Shown here in pieces: positions 7,609-16,317 of a stretch of 64,000 nt of DNA. The notes beneath the pieces were generated by a model. That model saw nothing but the letters and a program-made list of their open reading frames with translations. It searched no databases and was not told where the DNA came from. The DNA is from JAKJBL01 sp964461335 (GTDB taxonomy: Bacteria; Bacillota; Clostridia; Christensenellales; CAG-138). How positions within the stretch are numbered: position 1 is the stretch's first letter; each line of letters opens with the position of its first letter. The stretch spans positions 1 to 64,000 of the forward strand of contig CAYWTY010000001.1 of NCBI GenBank assembly GCA_964461335.1. The letters are read 5' to 3'. A program made the translations under genes and the position numbers.

Positions 7609-9285
7609 TTACGCTGCGACGTCCTTCTTTTTGCCAATGCTCGTCAGCGCTTTTATGCCCTGAATTGCAAGGATTATTGCAAGTATTGTAAGTACTCCAG
7701 CAAAGAAGGATTGCAGACCTGCAGTCATCATATCCACACCCTCTGCATGTGTCAATAATGCTGTAAATTGATTTTTGAACGTGATAATAAGAGAAGTTAG
7801 CGTTGCAATTAGCATGAATGCCATTGGAATGTAGAACATGAAATTCTTCTTGCCTATGCGGCCAAGCCATACGCATACTGCCAAGAGCGATAGCCCTGCA
7901 AGCAATTGGTTAGCGGCGCCAAACAGCGGCCATATCTTGCCCCACCCGCCAATAGCGAGAAGAACACCCAAACCTACAGTTATTGTGGTAGAAACATATG
8001 GGTTTACGAGGAACTTGCGAACGCCTGTAAGAGACTTTACATCATCGCCTTCGTTAACAAAAAATTCTTGGAGCATGAAGCGGCCCATACGTGCTGCAGT
8101 ATCCAAAGATGTCAACGCAAATGCCGAAACAGCAAGTGTTATTAAGGTGAAGATAACGTTCTGAGTGGCTGTGCTTGCGCCTATTGTAGCGAAGAAGCCG
8201 GAAATGCCTGTTGCAAAAGTTACAGGCGGTGTACCTTGCTGACCGCCCAAAGAAGCAACAGAAATTAAAGCAAATATTGCAAGCAGGCACTCAATTAGCA
8301 TGCCGCCGTAGCCTATTACCTTTGCGTCACTTTCCTTATCGATTTGCTTGGAGGTGGTTCCCGATGATACCAAGGAGTGGAACCCGGAAATTGCGCCGCA
8401 GGCAACGGTAATGAAGAGCACCGGGAAGAGTGTAGATGTTTTCTCTGCTACAACAGGTGCAATATTCATTGTGGGGTTTGCAAATATTACGCCGACTGCA
8501 GCTAAAAGCATCATTGCATAGAGCAAGAAGCTGTTAAGATAATCACGCGGCTGGAGCAGAATCCATACAGGCGCAACACAGGCAAGCCAAATGTATACTG
8601 CAATAAAACCGAGCCAGAAGTTCGGGGATACGCCGACTATTGGGAATTCAAGGCCTACCCATACGCATGCGGCGAGAAGAACAACACCGATTACCGAGCT
8701 CCAAAGCAGGTTCGTATTCTTACGATATACAAAGAAGCCAAAAGCAATTGCAAGCACGATAAAAAGCAGTGAGGCAGTAGCAACTGAACCATTAGCTGTG
8801 CTAGCAGCAGGGTCAGCTACTACAAATGTGCCTTGTACAATTGATGCAAATGCTGCAATAACCAACAGAAGTGTGAGCCAGGCAAATACCAGGAACAGTC
8901 GCTTGCCTGTTCTGCCGATATTCACGTCAATAACTTCGCCTATGGATTTTCCGCCATGACGTATTGATGCATACAACGAACCAAAGTCATGTACCGCACC
9001 AAAGAAAACACCGCCAATTAATACCCAAAGCATAACTGGCAGCCATCCAAACACAGATGCCTGAATGGGTCCGTTAATAGGGCCTGCACCAGCAATTGAT
9101 GCAAAATGATGCCCTAAAAGAACAGGCGCCTTACAGGGACAGTAGTCAACACCGTCGTTAATCGTGTGTGCCGGCGTCTTCTTGTCTGCATCTATTCCCC
9201 ACACTTTTGCAAGATACTTGCCGTAGGTGAAATAGGCACCCAGCAGCACGACTGCTGAAATAAGTAGAACAACAAGGGAACTCAA
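7609..9285 (-). CDS. cstA: CstA-family carrier (pyruvate/peptide)
   Basis: About 558 residues, the shorter Gram-positive form of the carbon-starvation protein CstA, with some 14-16 membrane segments. Family motifs are clear at the N-terminus: the tract CKAPVLLGHHFASIAGAGP and then GAVHDFGSLYASIRHGG. CstA relatives take up pyruvate or peptides, chiefly under carbon limitation; which applies here cannot be read from the sequence. The start is probably the TTG at 9285, 9 nt after GAAAGGTGG; the TTG at 9294 abuts that site and is less likely. The gene appears monocistronic, with its own terminator. Confidence 0.9.
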   Translation of the reverse strand: MSSLVVLLISAVVLLGAYFTYGKYLAKVWGIDADKKTPAHTINDGVDYCPCKAPVLLGHHFASIAGAGPINGPIQASVFGWLPVMLWVLIGGVFFGAVHDFGSLYASIRHGGKSIGEVIDVNIGRTGKRLFLVFAWLTLLLVIAAFASIVQGTFVVADPAASTANGSVATASLLFIVLAIAFGFFVYRKNTNLLWSSVIGVVLLAACVWVGLEFPIVGVSPNFWLGFIAVYIWLACVAPVWILLQPRDYLNSFLLYAMMLLAAVGVIFANPTMNIAPVVAEKTSTLFPVLFITVACGAISGFHSLVSSGTTSKQIDKESDAKVIGYGGMLIECLLAIFALISVASLGGQQGTPPVTFATGISGFFATIGASTATQNVIFTLITLAVSAFALTSLDTAARMGRFMLQEFFVNEGDDVKSLTGVRKFLVNPYVSTTITVGLGVLLAIGGWGKIWPLFGAANQLLAGLSLLAVCVWLGRIGKKNFMFYIPMAFMLIATLTSLIITFKNQFTALLTHAEGVDMMTAGLQSFFAGVLTILAIILAIQGIKALTSIGKKKDVAA

Positions 9286-9321
9286 TGACTTCAACCACCT
9301 TTCAATAAAGATAAAAAGTCC

Positions 9322-9360
9322 GGCCTATAGGCCTATGCTCGACAAGGCTCATTTGCCTTG
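9322..9360. repeat. two short inverted repeats upstream of cstA
   Basis: A 12-bp palindrome GGCCTATAGGCC (9322-9333) and a 6-bp hairpin CAAGGC/GCCTTG (9343-9360) fill the short space between cstA and the next gene. No T-run follows, so they are not clear terminators. They could be leader structure or an operator. Confidence 0.35.
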
Positions 9361-9369
9361 AGAACACCA

Positions 9370-9873
9370 CTAGATAAGCGCGTATTCGAGTACTTTGCGA
9401 AGTTCCTTGCCCCGTGAATTCGTAAAGATGCCGCCGCTTTTTAAATCAAGCGAAGCTACTCGAACAGTGCTATAGCCATGCAGGCTAAATTTATAGTTTT
9501 TTGTAAAGCGTAGGCTTTGGATATCCCCAATAACGTCGTTATCTATGCCATCGCACAACAGGATTAACGTGATATATGAATACATATGCTCGTTATGCGG
9601 AACAACATAATCTTTTTCTGCACTAATAGCAAGATTTTTCTCAGTTTCCCATAATGCCTTATCAAGATACGGAGTATATACAAAAAATACATGCTCATCT
9701 ATTTCCGTAGCATACAGTTTTGCCTTTTTTGAAAGCATGTATCTTTCGGTTCTCTGCCTGTAATGTGCATATGCGGGTATTTCTCTACCACCGAAAATAT
9801 GAGGCTGCTCAATATCAAAATAGCCCTCATATTGCGCTATAAGCTTTTTCAAGACTTCATGGGGTTGAGCCAT
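9370..9873 (-). CDS. conserved-looking hypothetical protein
   Basis: 167 residues, soluble, no signal peptide or membrane segment. I do not recognise the family. It has mixed alpha/beta character, with aromatic-rich stretches (the region around AYAHYRQRTERYMLSKKAKL) and a C-terminal half rich in beta residues. The ATG has a well-spaced AGGAGA. It is co-oriented with cstA, 75-85 nt upstream of it, and could be on the same transcript. No function should be assigned. Confidence 0.6.
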   Translation of the reverse strand: MAQPHEVLKKLIAQYEGYFDIEQPHIFGGREIPAYAHYRQRTERYMLSKKAKLYATEIDEHVFFVYTPYLDKALWETEKNLAISAEKDYVVPHNEHMYSYITLILLCDGIDNDVIGDIQSLRFTKNYKFSLHGYSTVRVASLDLKSGGIFTNSRGKELRKVLEYALI

Positions 9874-9984
9874 GCAGCTCTCCTTTTCTTAAATACACTA
9901 AATAAACTTAACCAGCAATAGCATTTCATTACTATTCGCTATGCTAAGTATACAACAATGTTATTAATTTGAAAAGTGTCATTT

Positions 9985-10002
9985 TTGTGTTTATTGACAC
10001 AA
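9985..10002. promoter_or_regulatory. 18-bp inverted repeat, possible operator
   Basis: TTGTGT-N6-ACACAA, an 18-bp palindrome about 110 bp upstream of the hypothetical gene's start and above a TATACT -10 at 9947-9952 (minus). Length and TTGT...ACAA ends resemble redox-regulator (Rex-type) sites, but the inner bases do not match the clostridial consensus well. Confidence 0.3.
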
Positions 10003-10096
10003 TTGCGAAATGGCATAATGATGGGTTATACTAAATGTTCAAACAAAGAGCGTAAACTTGCAGTGTTATCTTTCAAAAGCGAAGAAGAAGAAAGGA

Positions 10097-10462
10097 CTAT
10101 TTTTTTGTTTTCGCTTTGAACAGCAAAGCGTTTAGATAACCGAAAAGAATAGCTGCAGCTATACCACCTGCAGTTGATTTTATACCTCCTGTGAAGGCGC
10201 CTAATACTCCTTCTTCTTTGGCTGCTTTAATTGCTCCCTTTGCAAGCGAATAACCAAAGCCGGTTAGGGGCACTGTTGCTCCTGCACCGCCTAAATCTAC
10301 AAGCGGCTTATACAAACCGAGTGCAGTTAAAACGACACCCAATGTAACAAAAAGAACAAGTATACGTGCAGGCGTAAATCTAGTGAGGCTTATAAGCAGC
10401 TGCCCAACAACACAAATTCCCCCTCCAATTAAGAACGAGAGTAAAAGCTTATTCCAATCCAT
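10097..10462 (-). CDS. spoVAE: SpoVAE (SpoVAEb-type), forespore membrane protein
   Basis: 121 residues, strongly hydrophobic, with the family's GYSLAKGAIKAAKEEGVLGA loop and GGAGATVPLTGFG motif. SpoVA proteins form the inner-forespore-membrane channel that imports dipicolinic acid late in sporulation and releases it at germination. It begins right after spoVAD (10463). The gene is third in spoVAC-D-E, so co-transcription from the sigma-G-like promoter at 12346-12375 is likely. No clear terminator follows the stop. Confidence 0.93.
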   Translation of the reverse strand: MDWNKLLLSFLIGGGICVVGQLLISLTRFTPARILVLFVTLGVVLTALGLYKPLVDLGGAGATVPLTGFGYSLAKGAIKAAKEEGVLGAFTGGIKSTAGGIAAAILFGYLNALLFKAKTKK

Positions 10463-11509
10463 TTAGTCATCCCTTTCCAGAACCACAGCATGTGCTATAC
10501 CAGGAATTGTTTCACCCTGGAGGTTTGCCTGGGGGCTCAATAAAGCACCGGTTGCCATAAACAGTATTTTATTCCACGATTCCTTTTCCAAGAGCTTTAG
10601 CAAATGAGAGCTTAAGACAACAGCTGAACAGCCGCATCCGCTGCCGCCACAGTCAACATCCTGCTTTGGCCCAAAGACAAGGTTGCCGCAATCTATGTGA
10701 TTATCCGAAATTTTTATTCCTTCGTCCAAACATAATTCAACGAGCATTTCGGAGCCAAAGCGCCCTAAGTCACCAGTTACTATTGCATCATAATAGTCGG
10801 GGTTTCGTTTTGTATCAGCAAGGTGTGTCATAATTGTATTGCAGGCTGCTGGCGCCATAGCTGCGCCCATATTTGAAGCATCAGAAATCCCCATATCTAT
10901 GACTTTTCCTATTGTTCCGCCTGTAATATGTATTTTTGAGAAAGTCTCCATATCCGAGCTTTCATCTTCTCGCTCTTTAGAAAGTATAACTGCGCCAACA
11001 CCTGTAACAGTACGCTGCGCTGTAGGCGGGTTGGTCGTACCCATTTCAAGAGGATACCTATACTGTCTTTCAGCTGTGGAAAAATGGCTTGATGCAACGC
11101 AAGCAGCGTTATCTGCAAAACCGCCATCTATCAGCATACTGCCGATTAGGAGAGATTCTGCCATTGTCGAACATGCACCGTATAAACCGAGAAAGGGTAC
11201 CCCCAGTTCCCTAGCTGCATAGTTCGCGATTACTATTTGATTTAAAAGGTCGCCTCCTAAAAGGCAATGTAGTCTATCAGTACTCCAGCCAAGCTTGCCA
11301 AGTGCAAGCTTTACTGCTGTTACGAACATTTTGCACTCAGCTTTTTCCCAGCTGCTTTCTCCCCAAGTATCATCTTCAAGTATTAGGTCATAGGCTGCTG
11401 CAAGAGGACCCTCCCCCTCCATATCGCCTACTATGCTTGCCGAGCTTAAAACACGAGGGGGATCATCGAAAAGCACAGTCCGCTCCCCATGCCTCTTTGT
11501 TTTTGCCAT
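10463..11509 (-). CDS. spoVAD: SpoVAD, dipicolinic-acid-binding thiolase-fold protein
   Basis: 348 residues, full length. Thiolase-like fold of SpoVAD, with the conserved GLYGACSTMAESL segment near residue 108 and the C-terminal DCGGSGCGCSAVV stretch. SpoVAD binds dipicolinate on the spore inner membrane. It lies between spoVAC (18 nt gap) and spoVAE. Start ATG with ribosome site GGAGGG. Confidence 0.95.
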   Translation of the reverse strand: MAKTKRHGERTVLFDDPPRVLSSASIVGDMEGEGPLAAAYDLILEDDTWGESSWEKAECKMFVTAVKLALGKLGWSTDRLHCLLGGDLLNQIVIANYAARELGVPFLGLYGACSTMAESLLIGSMLIDGGFADNAACVASSHFSTAERQYRYPLEMGTTNPPTAQRTVTGVGAVILSKEREDESSDMETFSKIHITGGTIGKVIDMGISDASNMGAAMAPAACNTIMTHLADTKRNPDYYDAIVTGDLGRFGSEMLVELCLDEGIKISDNHIDCGNLVFGPKQDVDCGGSGCGCSAVVLSSHLLKLLEKESWNKILFMATGALLSPQANLQGETIPGIAHAVVLERDD

Positions 11510-11527
11510 GTTGCCCTCCGAATTTAG

Positions 11528-11971
11528 TTATGGAAATATCAGAGCTAAAAGCCCTACAAGAATTGAGCTGCTAATACCATACACCAATACGGGCCCTGCG
11601 ATACTAAATAACTTAGCGCCTACGCCCATTATATACCCTTCAGGCTTATGCTCCATTGCAGGTGCAACAATTGAATTGGCAAACCCGGTTATGGGAACAA
11701 CAGAGCCTGCTCCGGCAAAACTCCCGATTTTATCATAAATTCCAATACCTGTCAGCGTTGCACCCAAAAATACCATTACTATAGCAGTAAAAACAGCTAC
11801 ATCCTCTTCTTCCAAATGCAACGAAGAAGAGCCAATAAACTGAACAACTTGGCCTATAGAACAAATTAACCCGCCGACAAGAAATGCTCGAATACACATT
11901 AATACAGTTTTGCTTTTGGGCGAGCGCAGTTTTACAAGCGCTTGGTATTTCTTTTCTCTTTCCTTATCCAT
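11528..11971 (-). CDS. spoVAC: SpoVAC, dipicolinate channel component
   Basis: 147 residues. A basic N-terminus is followed by hydrophobic segments around 24-46, 58-82 and 122-146, and the conserved GAGSVVPITGFANSIVAPAMEHK loop. SpoVAC is the mechanosensitive-channel-like component of the SpoVA complex in the spore inner membrane. spoVAA and spoVAB, which precede it in Bacillus, are absent; two tiny ORFs take their place. Confidence 0.94.
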   Translation of the reverse strand: MDKEREKKYQALVKLRSPKSKTVLMCIRAFLVGGLICSIGQVVQFIGSSSLHLEEEDVAVFTAIVMVFLGATLTGIGIYDKIGSFAGAGSVVPITGFANSIVAPAMEHKPEGYIMGVGAKLFSIAGPVLVYGISSSILVGLLALIFP

Positions 11972-11995
11972 AAGAAAGTCTCCTATCGCTTTGCA

Positions 11996-12139
11996 CTAGT
12001 TATTCTTTGCTGTCTTCATTTTCTCCATGCGATTGGCGAAGTCTTTCAGTATATGGACGATATCGCTGTTCACGTTCCCCAGGGCCAAGGCTCCCAGCAT
12101 TTCCATGTACATCCGGTGTAGGAAGAGCCGAGTATTCAC
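11996..12139 (-). CDS. small ORF ahead of spoVAC (47 aa)
   Basis: From a GTG at 12139, 9 nt after GGAGGG, this frame encodes 47 residues ending in TAG. The product reads as a basic amphipathic helix: MNTRLFLHRMYMEMLGALAL, then NVNSDIVHILKDFANRMEKM. An overlapping ATG frame (12143 to 12000, also 47 aa) gives a proline- and glycine-rich, less protein-like sequence, so I prefer the GTG frame. It lies between the 57-aa membrane ORF and spoVAC on the same strand. Function unknown. Confidence 0.45.
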   Translation of the reverse strand: MNTRLFLHRMYMEMLGALALGNVNSDIVHILKDFANRMEKMKTAKNN

Positions 12140-12313
12140 TCATATGTTCCCTCCTGGCATTTGCAAAAAGGCATCTCTAATTCGCTGTATCACAAAATCA
12201 GCCCCCTTGTATACGCCTTCTCCTTTCCCGAAAAATATGAACAAGCATATAAACAACGCAGCCAGCAGGAGCATCGCTGCCAGTATGAATACCCAAGTCC
12301 GTTTCCTTACCAT
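12140..12313 (-). CDS. small single-span membrane protein ahead of spoVAC (57 aa)
   Basis: The ATG at 12313 is preceded by AGGAGG at 7-nt spacing, an excellent site. The 57-residue product starts MVRKRTW, has one hydrophobic span (about residues 7-28), and ends in a basic amphipathic segment. It is the first ORF behind a sigma-G-like promoter and overlaps or abuts the next small ORF, then spoVAC. A forespore-membrane role linked to SpoVA is inference from position; I do not recognise the family. Confidence 0.6.
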   Translation of the reverse strand: MVRKRTWVFILAAMLLLAALFICLFIFFGKGEGVYKGADFVIQRIRDAFLQMPGGNI

Positions 12314-12345
12314 GAACAAACCTCCTAGCTTTATTACCTCGTAAC

Positions 12346-12375
12346 TATAATGTGCTCAGCGGCCGGATTTTAAAC
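12346..12375 (-). promoter_or_regulatory. putative sigma-G promoter of the spoVA operon
   Basis: Minus-strand CATTATA (12346-12352) fits the sigma-G -10 consensus CATWHTA exactly. 18 bp upstream, GTTTA (12371-12375) matches 4 of 5 of the -35 GHATR. spoVA is a sigma-G regulon member in Bacillus, and sigG lies in this window. Confidence 0.62.
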
Positions 12376-12499
12376 AGAATATAGAAGCAGCGCACAAAAT
12401 AACGCCCTGATGCTGGATCTAATTAGAAATTTAAAATAGTAGAGGTAGTATATTTACGAAAAGCAATCGCTATATGAGGTGTCCCTCATTTAAAACCAA

Positions 12500-12538
12500 T
12501 AAAGAAACCACCTACCGGCAATATGCTGCATAGGTGGT
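12500..12538 (-). terminator. terminator of the liv/amidase operon
   Basis: Minus-strand stem ACCACCTA/TAGGTGGT followed by TTTCTTTATT, 35 nt after the amidase stop. The stretch 12376-12499 between it and the spoVA promoter holds nothing I can identify. Confidence 0.8.
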
Positions 12539-12572
12539 GTTATGCTGATTTATAGGAAGACCTTGCAGTTTA

Positions 12573-13496
12573 TTACGGGCTGAGTTTGGCACCAATACCC
12601 GCAAACCCCAGTTTAGCAAGGACGGATTTGGGAAACTCAAATCTTACGGTAATTTCCGGGTCAACAACCTGACAAAACTTAAGGCTGCCCACCAGGCTCA
12701 TCAAACGACCGGCATCACCTTGGCTAAGGCCAACAATAACGCTCAGAAATTCAAACATATTATCCACCGCCAGTTTGTATGCCTCATCCGAAGTTTTTGC
12801 CGAGGCAAGAGTAGCATATAGATCCGCTGTCTCCACAAATGGGGTAGGCAGCCGCGTTTCATTAACTACAGAAGCGGAAAGTACAACACTAGCCGCAGTT
12901 TCGGCTCCGCAGACCAAAACTTCACCATCACCCATAAGGGCATGGGCATCGCCGCAACCGAAAAGTCCGCCTTCCACATTGGCGTGCAAGTATAGCGAAG
13001 CCCCCTCGCCTATCAAGGCGCAATCCAAATTACCGCCATGTTTACCAGGTGTGCCATTAGGTATACTGCCTTCAGCAGGTACTAAGCCGATAACGCCAAC
13101 CATGGGCTTCACAGGCAAGGATAAGCTTCCCCTATCTGTAGTAAGTGTGAGCATGCCGTTATCATTACCCATCATACGTGTAGAAGTTTCGGTAATGCCG
13201 CTGATTGCCCCGGAACCTGGCAAGGTGACCATTACTGAGCGACCGGTCATTTCTAGTTTTTTAATTTCAATACGAACCAGATCACCCGGTTTTACTCCCT
13301 CTATCGCGACAGGCCCAGTAGCAGGGTTTATCATATCCCAGTTTATTTCATCAAGGATATCCTTATCAGAGCGCAGTTGGTTGGCAAAACAATCTTGGGT
13401 AGCCAACATAAAGGGTTCATTCTGAGCAACAGTTAAAAGCGGGGTCAGAGTCGGGGAAAAAGCATAAAAAACCTGATTCCCGTTTAATGACTTCAT
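12573..13496 (-). CDS. acetamidase/formamidase family protein
   Basis: 307 residues from the ATG at 13496, with AAGGAA about 8 nt upstream and 5 nt after livM; an upstream in-frame extension runs through livM and is not used. It matches the acetamidase/formamidase (FmdA/AmdA) family, which hydrolyses short amides to ammonia and a carboxylate. Visible family features are the GDLVRIEIKKLEM strand, the GTPGKHGGNLDCALIGEG core and the LFGCGDAHALMGDGEV segment that follows. Length is close to the short bacterial members. It is the last gene of the Liv-type ABC operon, suggesting that the imported compound is its substrate. Confidence 0.88.
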   Translation of the reverse strand: MKSLNGNQVFYAFSPTLTPLLTVAQNEPFMLATQDCFANQLRSDKDILDEINWDMINPATGPVAIEGVKPGDLVRIEIKKLEMTGRSVMVTLPGSGAISGITETSTRMMGNDNGMLTLTTDRGSLSLPVKPMVGVIGLVPAEGSIPNGTPGKHGGNLDCALIGEGASLYLHANVEGGLFGCGDAHALMGDGEVLVCGAETAASVVLSASVVNETRLPTPFVETADLYATLASAKTSDEAYKLAVDNMFEFLSVIVGLSQGDAGRLMSLVGSLKFCQVVDPEITVRFEFPKSVLAKLGFAGIGAKLSP

Positions 13497-13501
13497 ATCG
13501 G

Positions 13502-14632
13502 TTATTCCTTTTCCTTTATTTTTTGCACGACTGGTTTTTTGGAGAAACCATCGCGCAACCTGCGTCCTATGGCCTCTAAGGATAGTTCCCTGCCGCCGGT
13601 TATTCCGTTTGCTCGCCAAATAAGAAAGACAATCATCATGATGGCGACCACGATTTCCGTCGAACCGGACACCTCAATACCTCCCTTTGTAAGGATTGCC
13701 TCAAGCTGCCGTAAGGCCTGACGGGCTAGAGTAACCAAAAGTGTCCCGAAAAAGGCCCCGGATACAGACATAGAGCCGCCGATTACCAGCATGGAAAGCA
13801 ACACAAATAGTTCAGACAAATAAAATGAAGAAGCAGTGATCGATAAAATATAATGCGAATACAAGCCGCCGGCCAGACCGCCAATAAAAGCGCTGGTCAC
13901 ATATCCGAAATACCGCACCTTAACAAAATTAATACCGCTTGAGCGAGCTGCATGGCGGTCATCACGGGTTGCCCGCAGCTTGAGACCTAAAGATGATTCT
14001 TTGAAATAGAAAACTGCGATGATCACCAGTACAGCAACCCCTAGCGCTACCCAGAGAGTAGTAAGACGGGTACCGCCCAGCGTAAAAGTCCGTGGGCCAT
14101 TGGTCACCTGAGCCCATTGGGCCAAAATCACATTAATAACAATCAACAGTGCAAACTGCGTAATCGCACCCACAGCATCAGAAAGACGCATCAATGGCCA
14201 AGCAATTACAGCAGCGACTATCATTGCCACAAAGGCTCCTGCTATAAGCGCTATGAAAAAAGGCAAATGGAGGTTGACCAGAAAAGGATACATTATGGGT
14301 ATTTGCAAGGCCTTGAGTGCCGGTGTCATGGAAAAGATTGCGGAGGCAAAAGCGCCTATGCCAACATAGCCAACATAACTCCAGTTTAGTATCCCGGAAT
14401 TCCCCATATATAACTGAAACCCGAGAACCATAATCAAAGTTATGGTTCCGGAAGTAAATATATCCTCTACGAAAGGGATATTCAACCACCAGATAAACAT
14501 ACCTATGACAACCAATATAACGACAAGGAAAACGACTGTGGACGATTTACGGGCAAAATCCAACCGTTGTATAATGCCCACTGCCGAAGGGCGATTACCG
14601 CTCGCCTGTAATAAATTCTTTGATGGCTTCAT
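13502..14632 (-). CDS. livM: Liv-type ABC importer permease 2 (LivM-like)
   Basis: 376 residues, eight to ten membrane segments, and the LivM signature loop AARSSGINFVKVRYFGYVTS (about 230-250) contacting the ATPases. It is the second inner-membrane half of a branched-chain-amino-acid/amide/urea-class importer. The ATG overlaps livH by 4 bp. The basic N-terminal extension of about 30 residues is common in this family. Substrate is not determinable from the permease; the amidase downstream suggests a small amide. Confidence 0.9.
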   Translation of the reverse strand: MKPSKNLLQASGNRPSAVGIIQRLDFARKSSTVVFLVVILVVIGMFIWWLNIPFVEDIFTSGTITLIMVLGFQLYMGNSGILNWSYVGYVGIGAFASAIFSMTPALKALQIPIMYPFLVNLHLPFFIALIAGAFVAMIVAAVIAWPLMRLSDAVGAITQFALLIVINVILAQWAQVTNGPRTFTLGGTRLTTLWVALGVAVLVIIAVFYFKESSLGLKLRATRDDRHAARSSGINFVKVRYFGYVTSAFIGGLAGGLYSHYILSITASSFYLSELFVLLSMLVIGGSMSVSGAFFGTLLVTLARQALRQLEAILTKGGIEVSGSTEIVVAIMMIVFLIWRANGITGGRELSLEAIGRRLRDGFSKKPVVQKIKEKE

Positions 14633-15531
14633 CCCACACGCTCCTCCTGATAGTTTCCGCGTATCAACCCTTCCGGTTTCAGCACCAAAAAGACGATAAC
14701 AATGACAAACATGAAAGCATCACGGTAGGAAAGCAACGCGGAAGGAAGTGTCAGCGAAAGAATGTTGGCGATTAACGCGTAGACGAATCCGCCAAGCACT
14801 GAACCGGGTAACGAATTCATACCACCAATAACTACGGCAATAAAACCAATTAGTAAGGGTGGTGAACCCATCAAAGGGTCAACAGAGCCGGAACGCGAAC
14901 ACCAGAAAATAGCCACAACGCCGGCTAAAAAGCCACTGATAATGAAAGCAACGGAAATCACCAGGTTTGCCGGCACACCCATCAAACGGGCAATGACAAA
15001 ATTTTCGGCAGCACCCCGCATAGCCACACCCAGAGGAGTATATTTTATAATAACTACCAACAAAACCAAGAGTACTAAGGTGGTAGCAATAATCAGGATA
15101 TTGCGCAGAGGTGTTTCGACCCCTAAAAGCGCGACATTATTACTGAAAAAAGCCGGAATGGGCACTGCTTTAGAACGCGGGCTAATACCCAATTGGAAAA
15201 CACGCTGCATAATGATGCTGATGGCAAAAGATGAGACAAGCAGCGCATCTAGCGATCGCCCACGAAAAGGCCGAAAAGCTATCCATTCGCTAAGGACGCC
15301 TATTACCACACCTGTTAGTATGCCAAGAATAAAAACAGCCGGCCAAGGCAGGTTGGTAAAGACGCCCAGAAAATAGAGAACATAGGCGCTGATAGTGATA
15401 AACTCACCGTAGGCAAAGTTTATCAGTTTGCAGATACCGAATACAAACACCAGCCCCAATGCCAGCAGTGCATATAGACTGCCCATGCTTAACACATTTA
15501 TGCCAAACTCAAGCAATACATGTGCATCCAT
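14629..15531 (-). CDS. livH: Liv-type ABC importer permease 1 (LivH-like)
   Basis: 300 residues, about eight membrane segments, with the LivH N-terminal GSLYALLALGLVFVFGICKL and the cytoplasmic MRGAAENFVIARLMGVP loop. It pairs with LivM. The start codon directly follows the livF stop with no spacer, and its end overlaps livM by 4 bp, so translation is coupled. Confidence 0.92.
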   Translation of the reverse strand: MDAHVLLEFGINVLSMGSLYALLALGLVFVFGICKLINFAYGEFITISAYVLYFLGVFTNLPWPAVFILGILTGVVIGVLSEWIAFRPFRGRSLDALLVSSFAISIIMQRVFQLGISPRSKAVPIPAFFSNNVALLGVETPLRNILIIATTLVLLVLLVVIIKYTPLGVAMRGAAENFVIARLMGVPANLVISVAFIISGFLAGVVAIFWCSRSGSVDPLMGSPPLLIGFIAVVIGGMNSLPGSVLGGFVYALIANILSLTLPSALLSYRDAFMFVIVIVFLVLKPEGLIRGNYQEERVG

Positions 15532-16317
15532 CTAAATACCACCTCCGTTGCGTCCGCCAAGATATACAGCTGTAATATCCACCTCATTCGCCATTTCGCT
15601 CGGGCAGCCGGCAAACTCAACCCTGCCATTAGAAAATAGATAAGCACGGTCTGCGATTTCTAATGCCCGTTCAGCATTCTGCTCAACCAACAAAATGGTT
15701 ATCCCGCGGGATTTTAATTCGATAATCAGGTTGAATATCTGATCTACGCGAGTTGGCGAAAGCCCAAGTGACGGTTCGTCGAGCATCAATAGATCCGGAT
15801 GGGAGACCAATCCGCGGGCAATTGCCAGCATCTGCTGTTCGCCACCAGAGAGCAGCCCGCCGGCCTGATTATAACGCTCCTTAAGAATTGGAAACAATTC
15901 GAAGATATCCTCAAGATCCTTGGCAAAACGTTCTGCCATAAAGCGCCCAAAGGCGCCAATACGCAGGTTTTCCGCTACAGTTAGCGAAGGGAAGATTTCG
16001 CGCCCTTCCGGCACTAAAGCCATACCAAGCTTATGAAGCTGTTCAGGCTTTTTACCTGTAGCATCACAGCCCTTGAAGCGGACTATGCCGGACTGGGGTT
16101 TGAGCACACCGGAGATTGCCTTTAAGACCGTCGATTTTCCGGCTCCGTTAACACCACAGATACTAACAAGCTCACCCTCGCGAACCTCAATAGAAACACC
16201 ATGCAAAGCCAGCACCGAACCATAGGCAACATAAAGATCCGACACTTGCAAGATCGCCTGAGTTGCAGTCGTGCGATCCAAGGCTTCCGCAGATGTATTT
16301 ACGACATGATTCTTCAT
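15532..16317 (-). CDS. livF: Liv-type ABC ATPase 2 (LivF-like)
   Basis: 261 residues. Walker A GVNGAGKS at 55-62, signature LLSGGEQQMLAIARGL, Walker B LLMLDEPSLGLSP, and the H-loop replaced by LLVEQN as usual for LivF. It has about 25 extra N-terminal residues before the first beta strand. The gene overlaps livG by 4 bp. It would energise LivH/LivM together with LivG. Confidence 0.94.
   Translation of the reverse strand: MKNHVVNTSAEALDRTTATQAILQVSDLYVAYGSVLALHGVSIEVREGELVSICGVNGAGKSTVLKAISGVLKPQSGIVRFKGCDATGKKPEQLHKLGMALVPEGREIFPSLTVAENLRIGAFGRFMAERFAKDLEDIFELFPILKERYNQAGGLLSGGEQQMLAIARGLVSHPDLLMLDEPSLGLSPTRVDQIFNLIIELKSRGITILLVEQNAERALEIADRAYLFSNGRVEFAGCPSEMANEVDITAVYLGGRNGGGI

Noticed and set aside
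12000..12143. ATG-started 47-aa frame overlapping the small ORF before spoVAC
   Set aside because: Product is proline/glycine/charge-rich without secondary-structure character. The overlapping GTG frame is more protein-like. Not fully excluded.
12775..13425. 216-codon plus-strand open frame opposite the amidase
   Set aside because: Antisense shadow: the minus strand encodes a full acetamidase with family motifs and ribosome site; the plus-strand frame has none.
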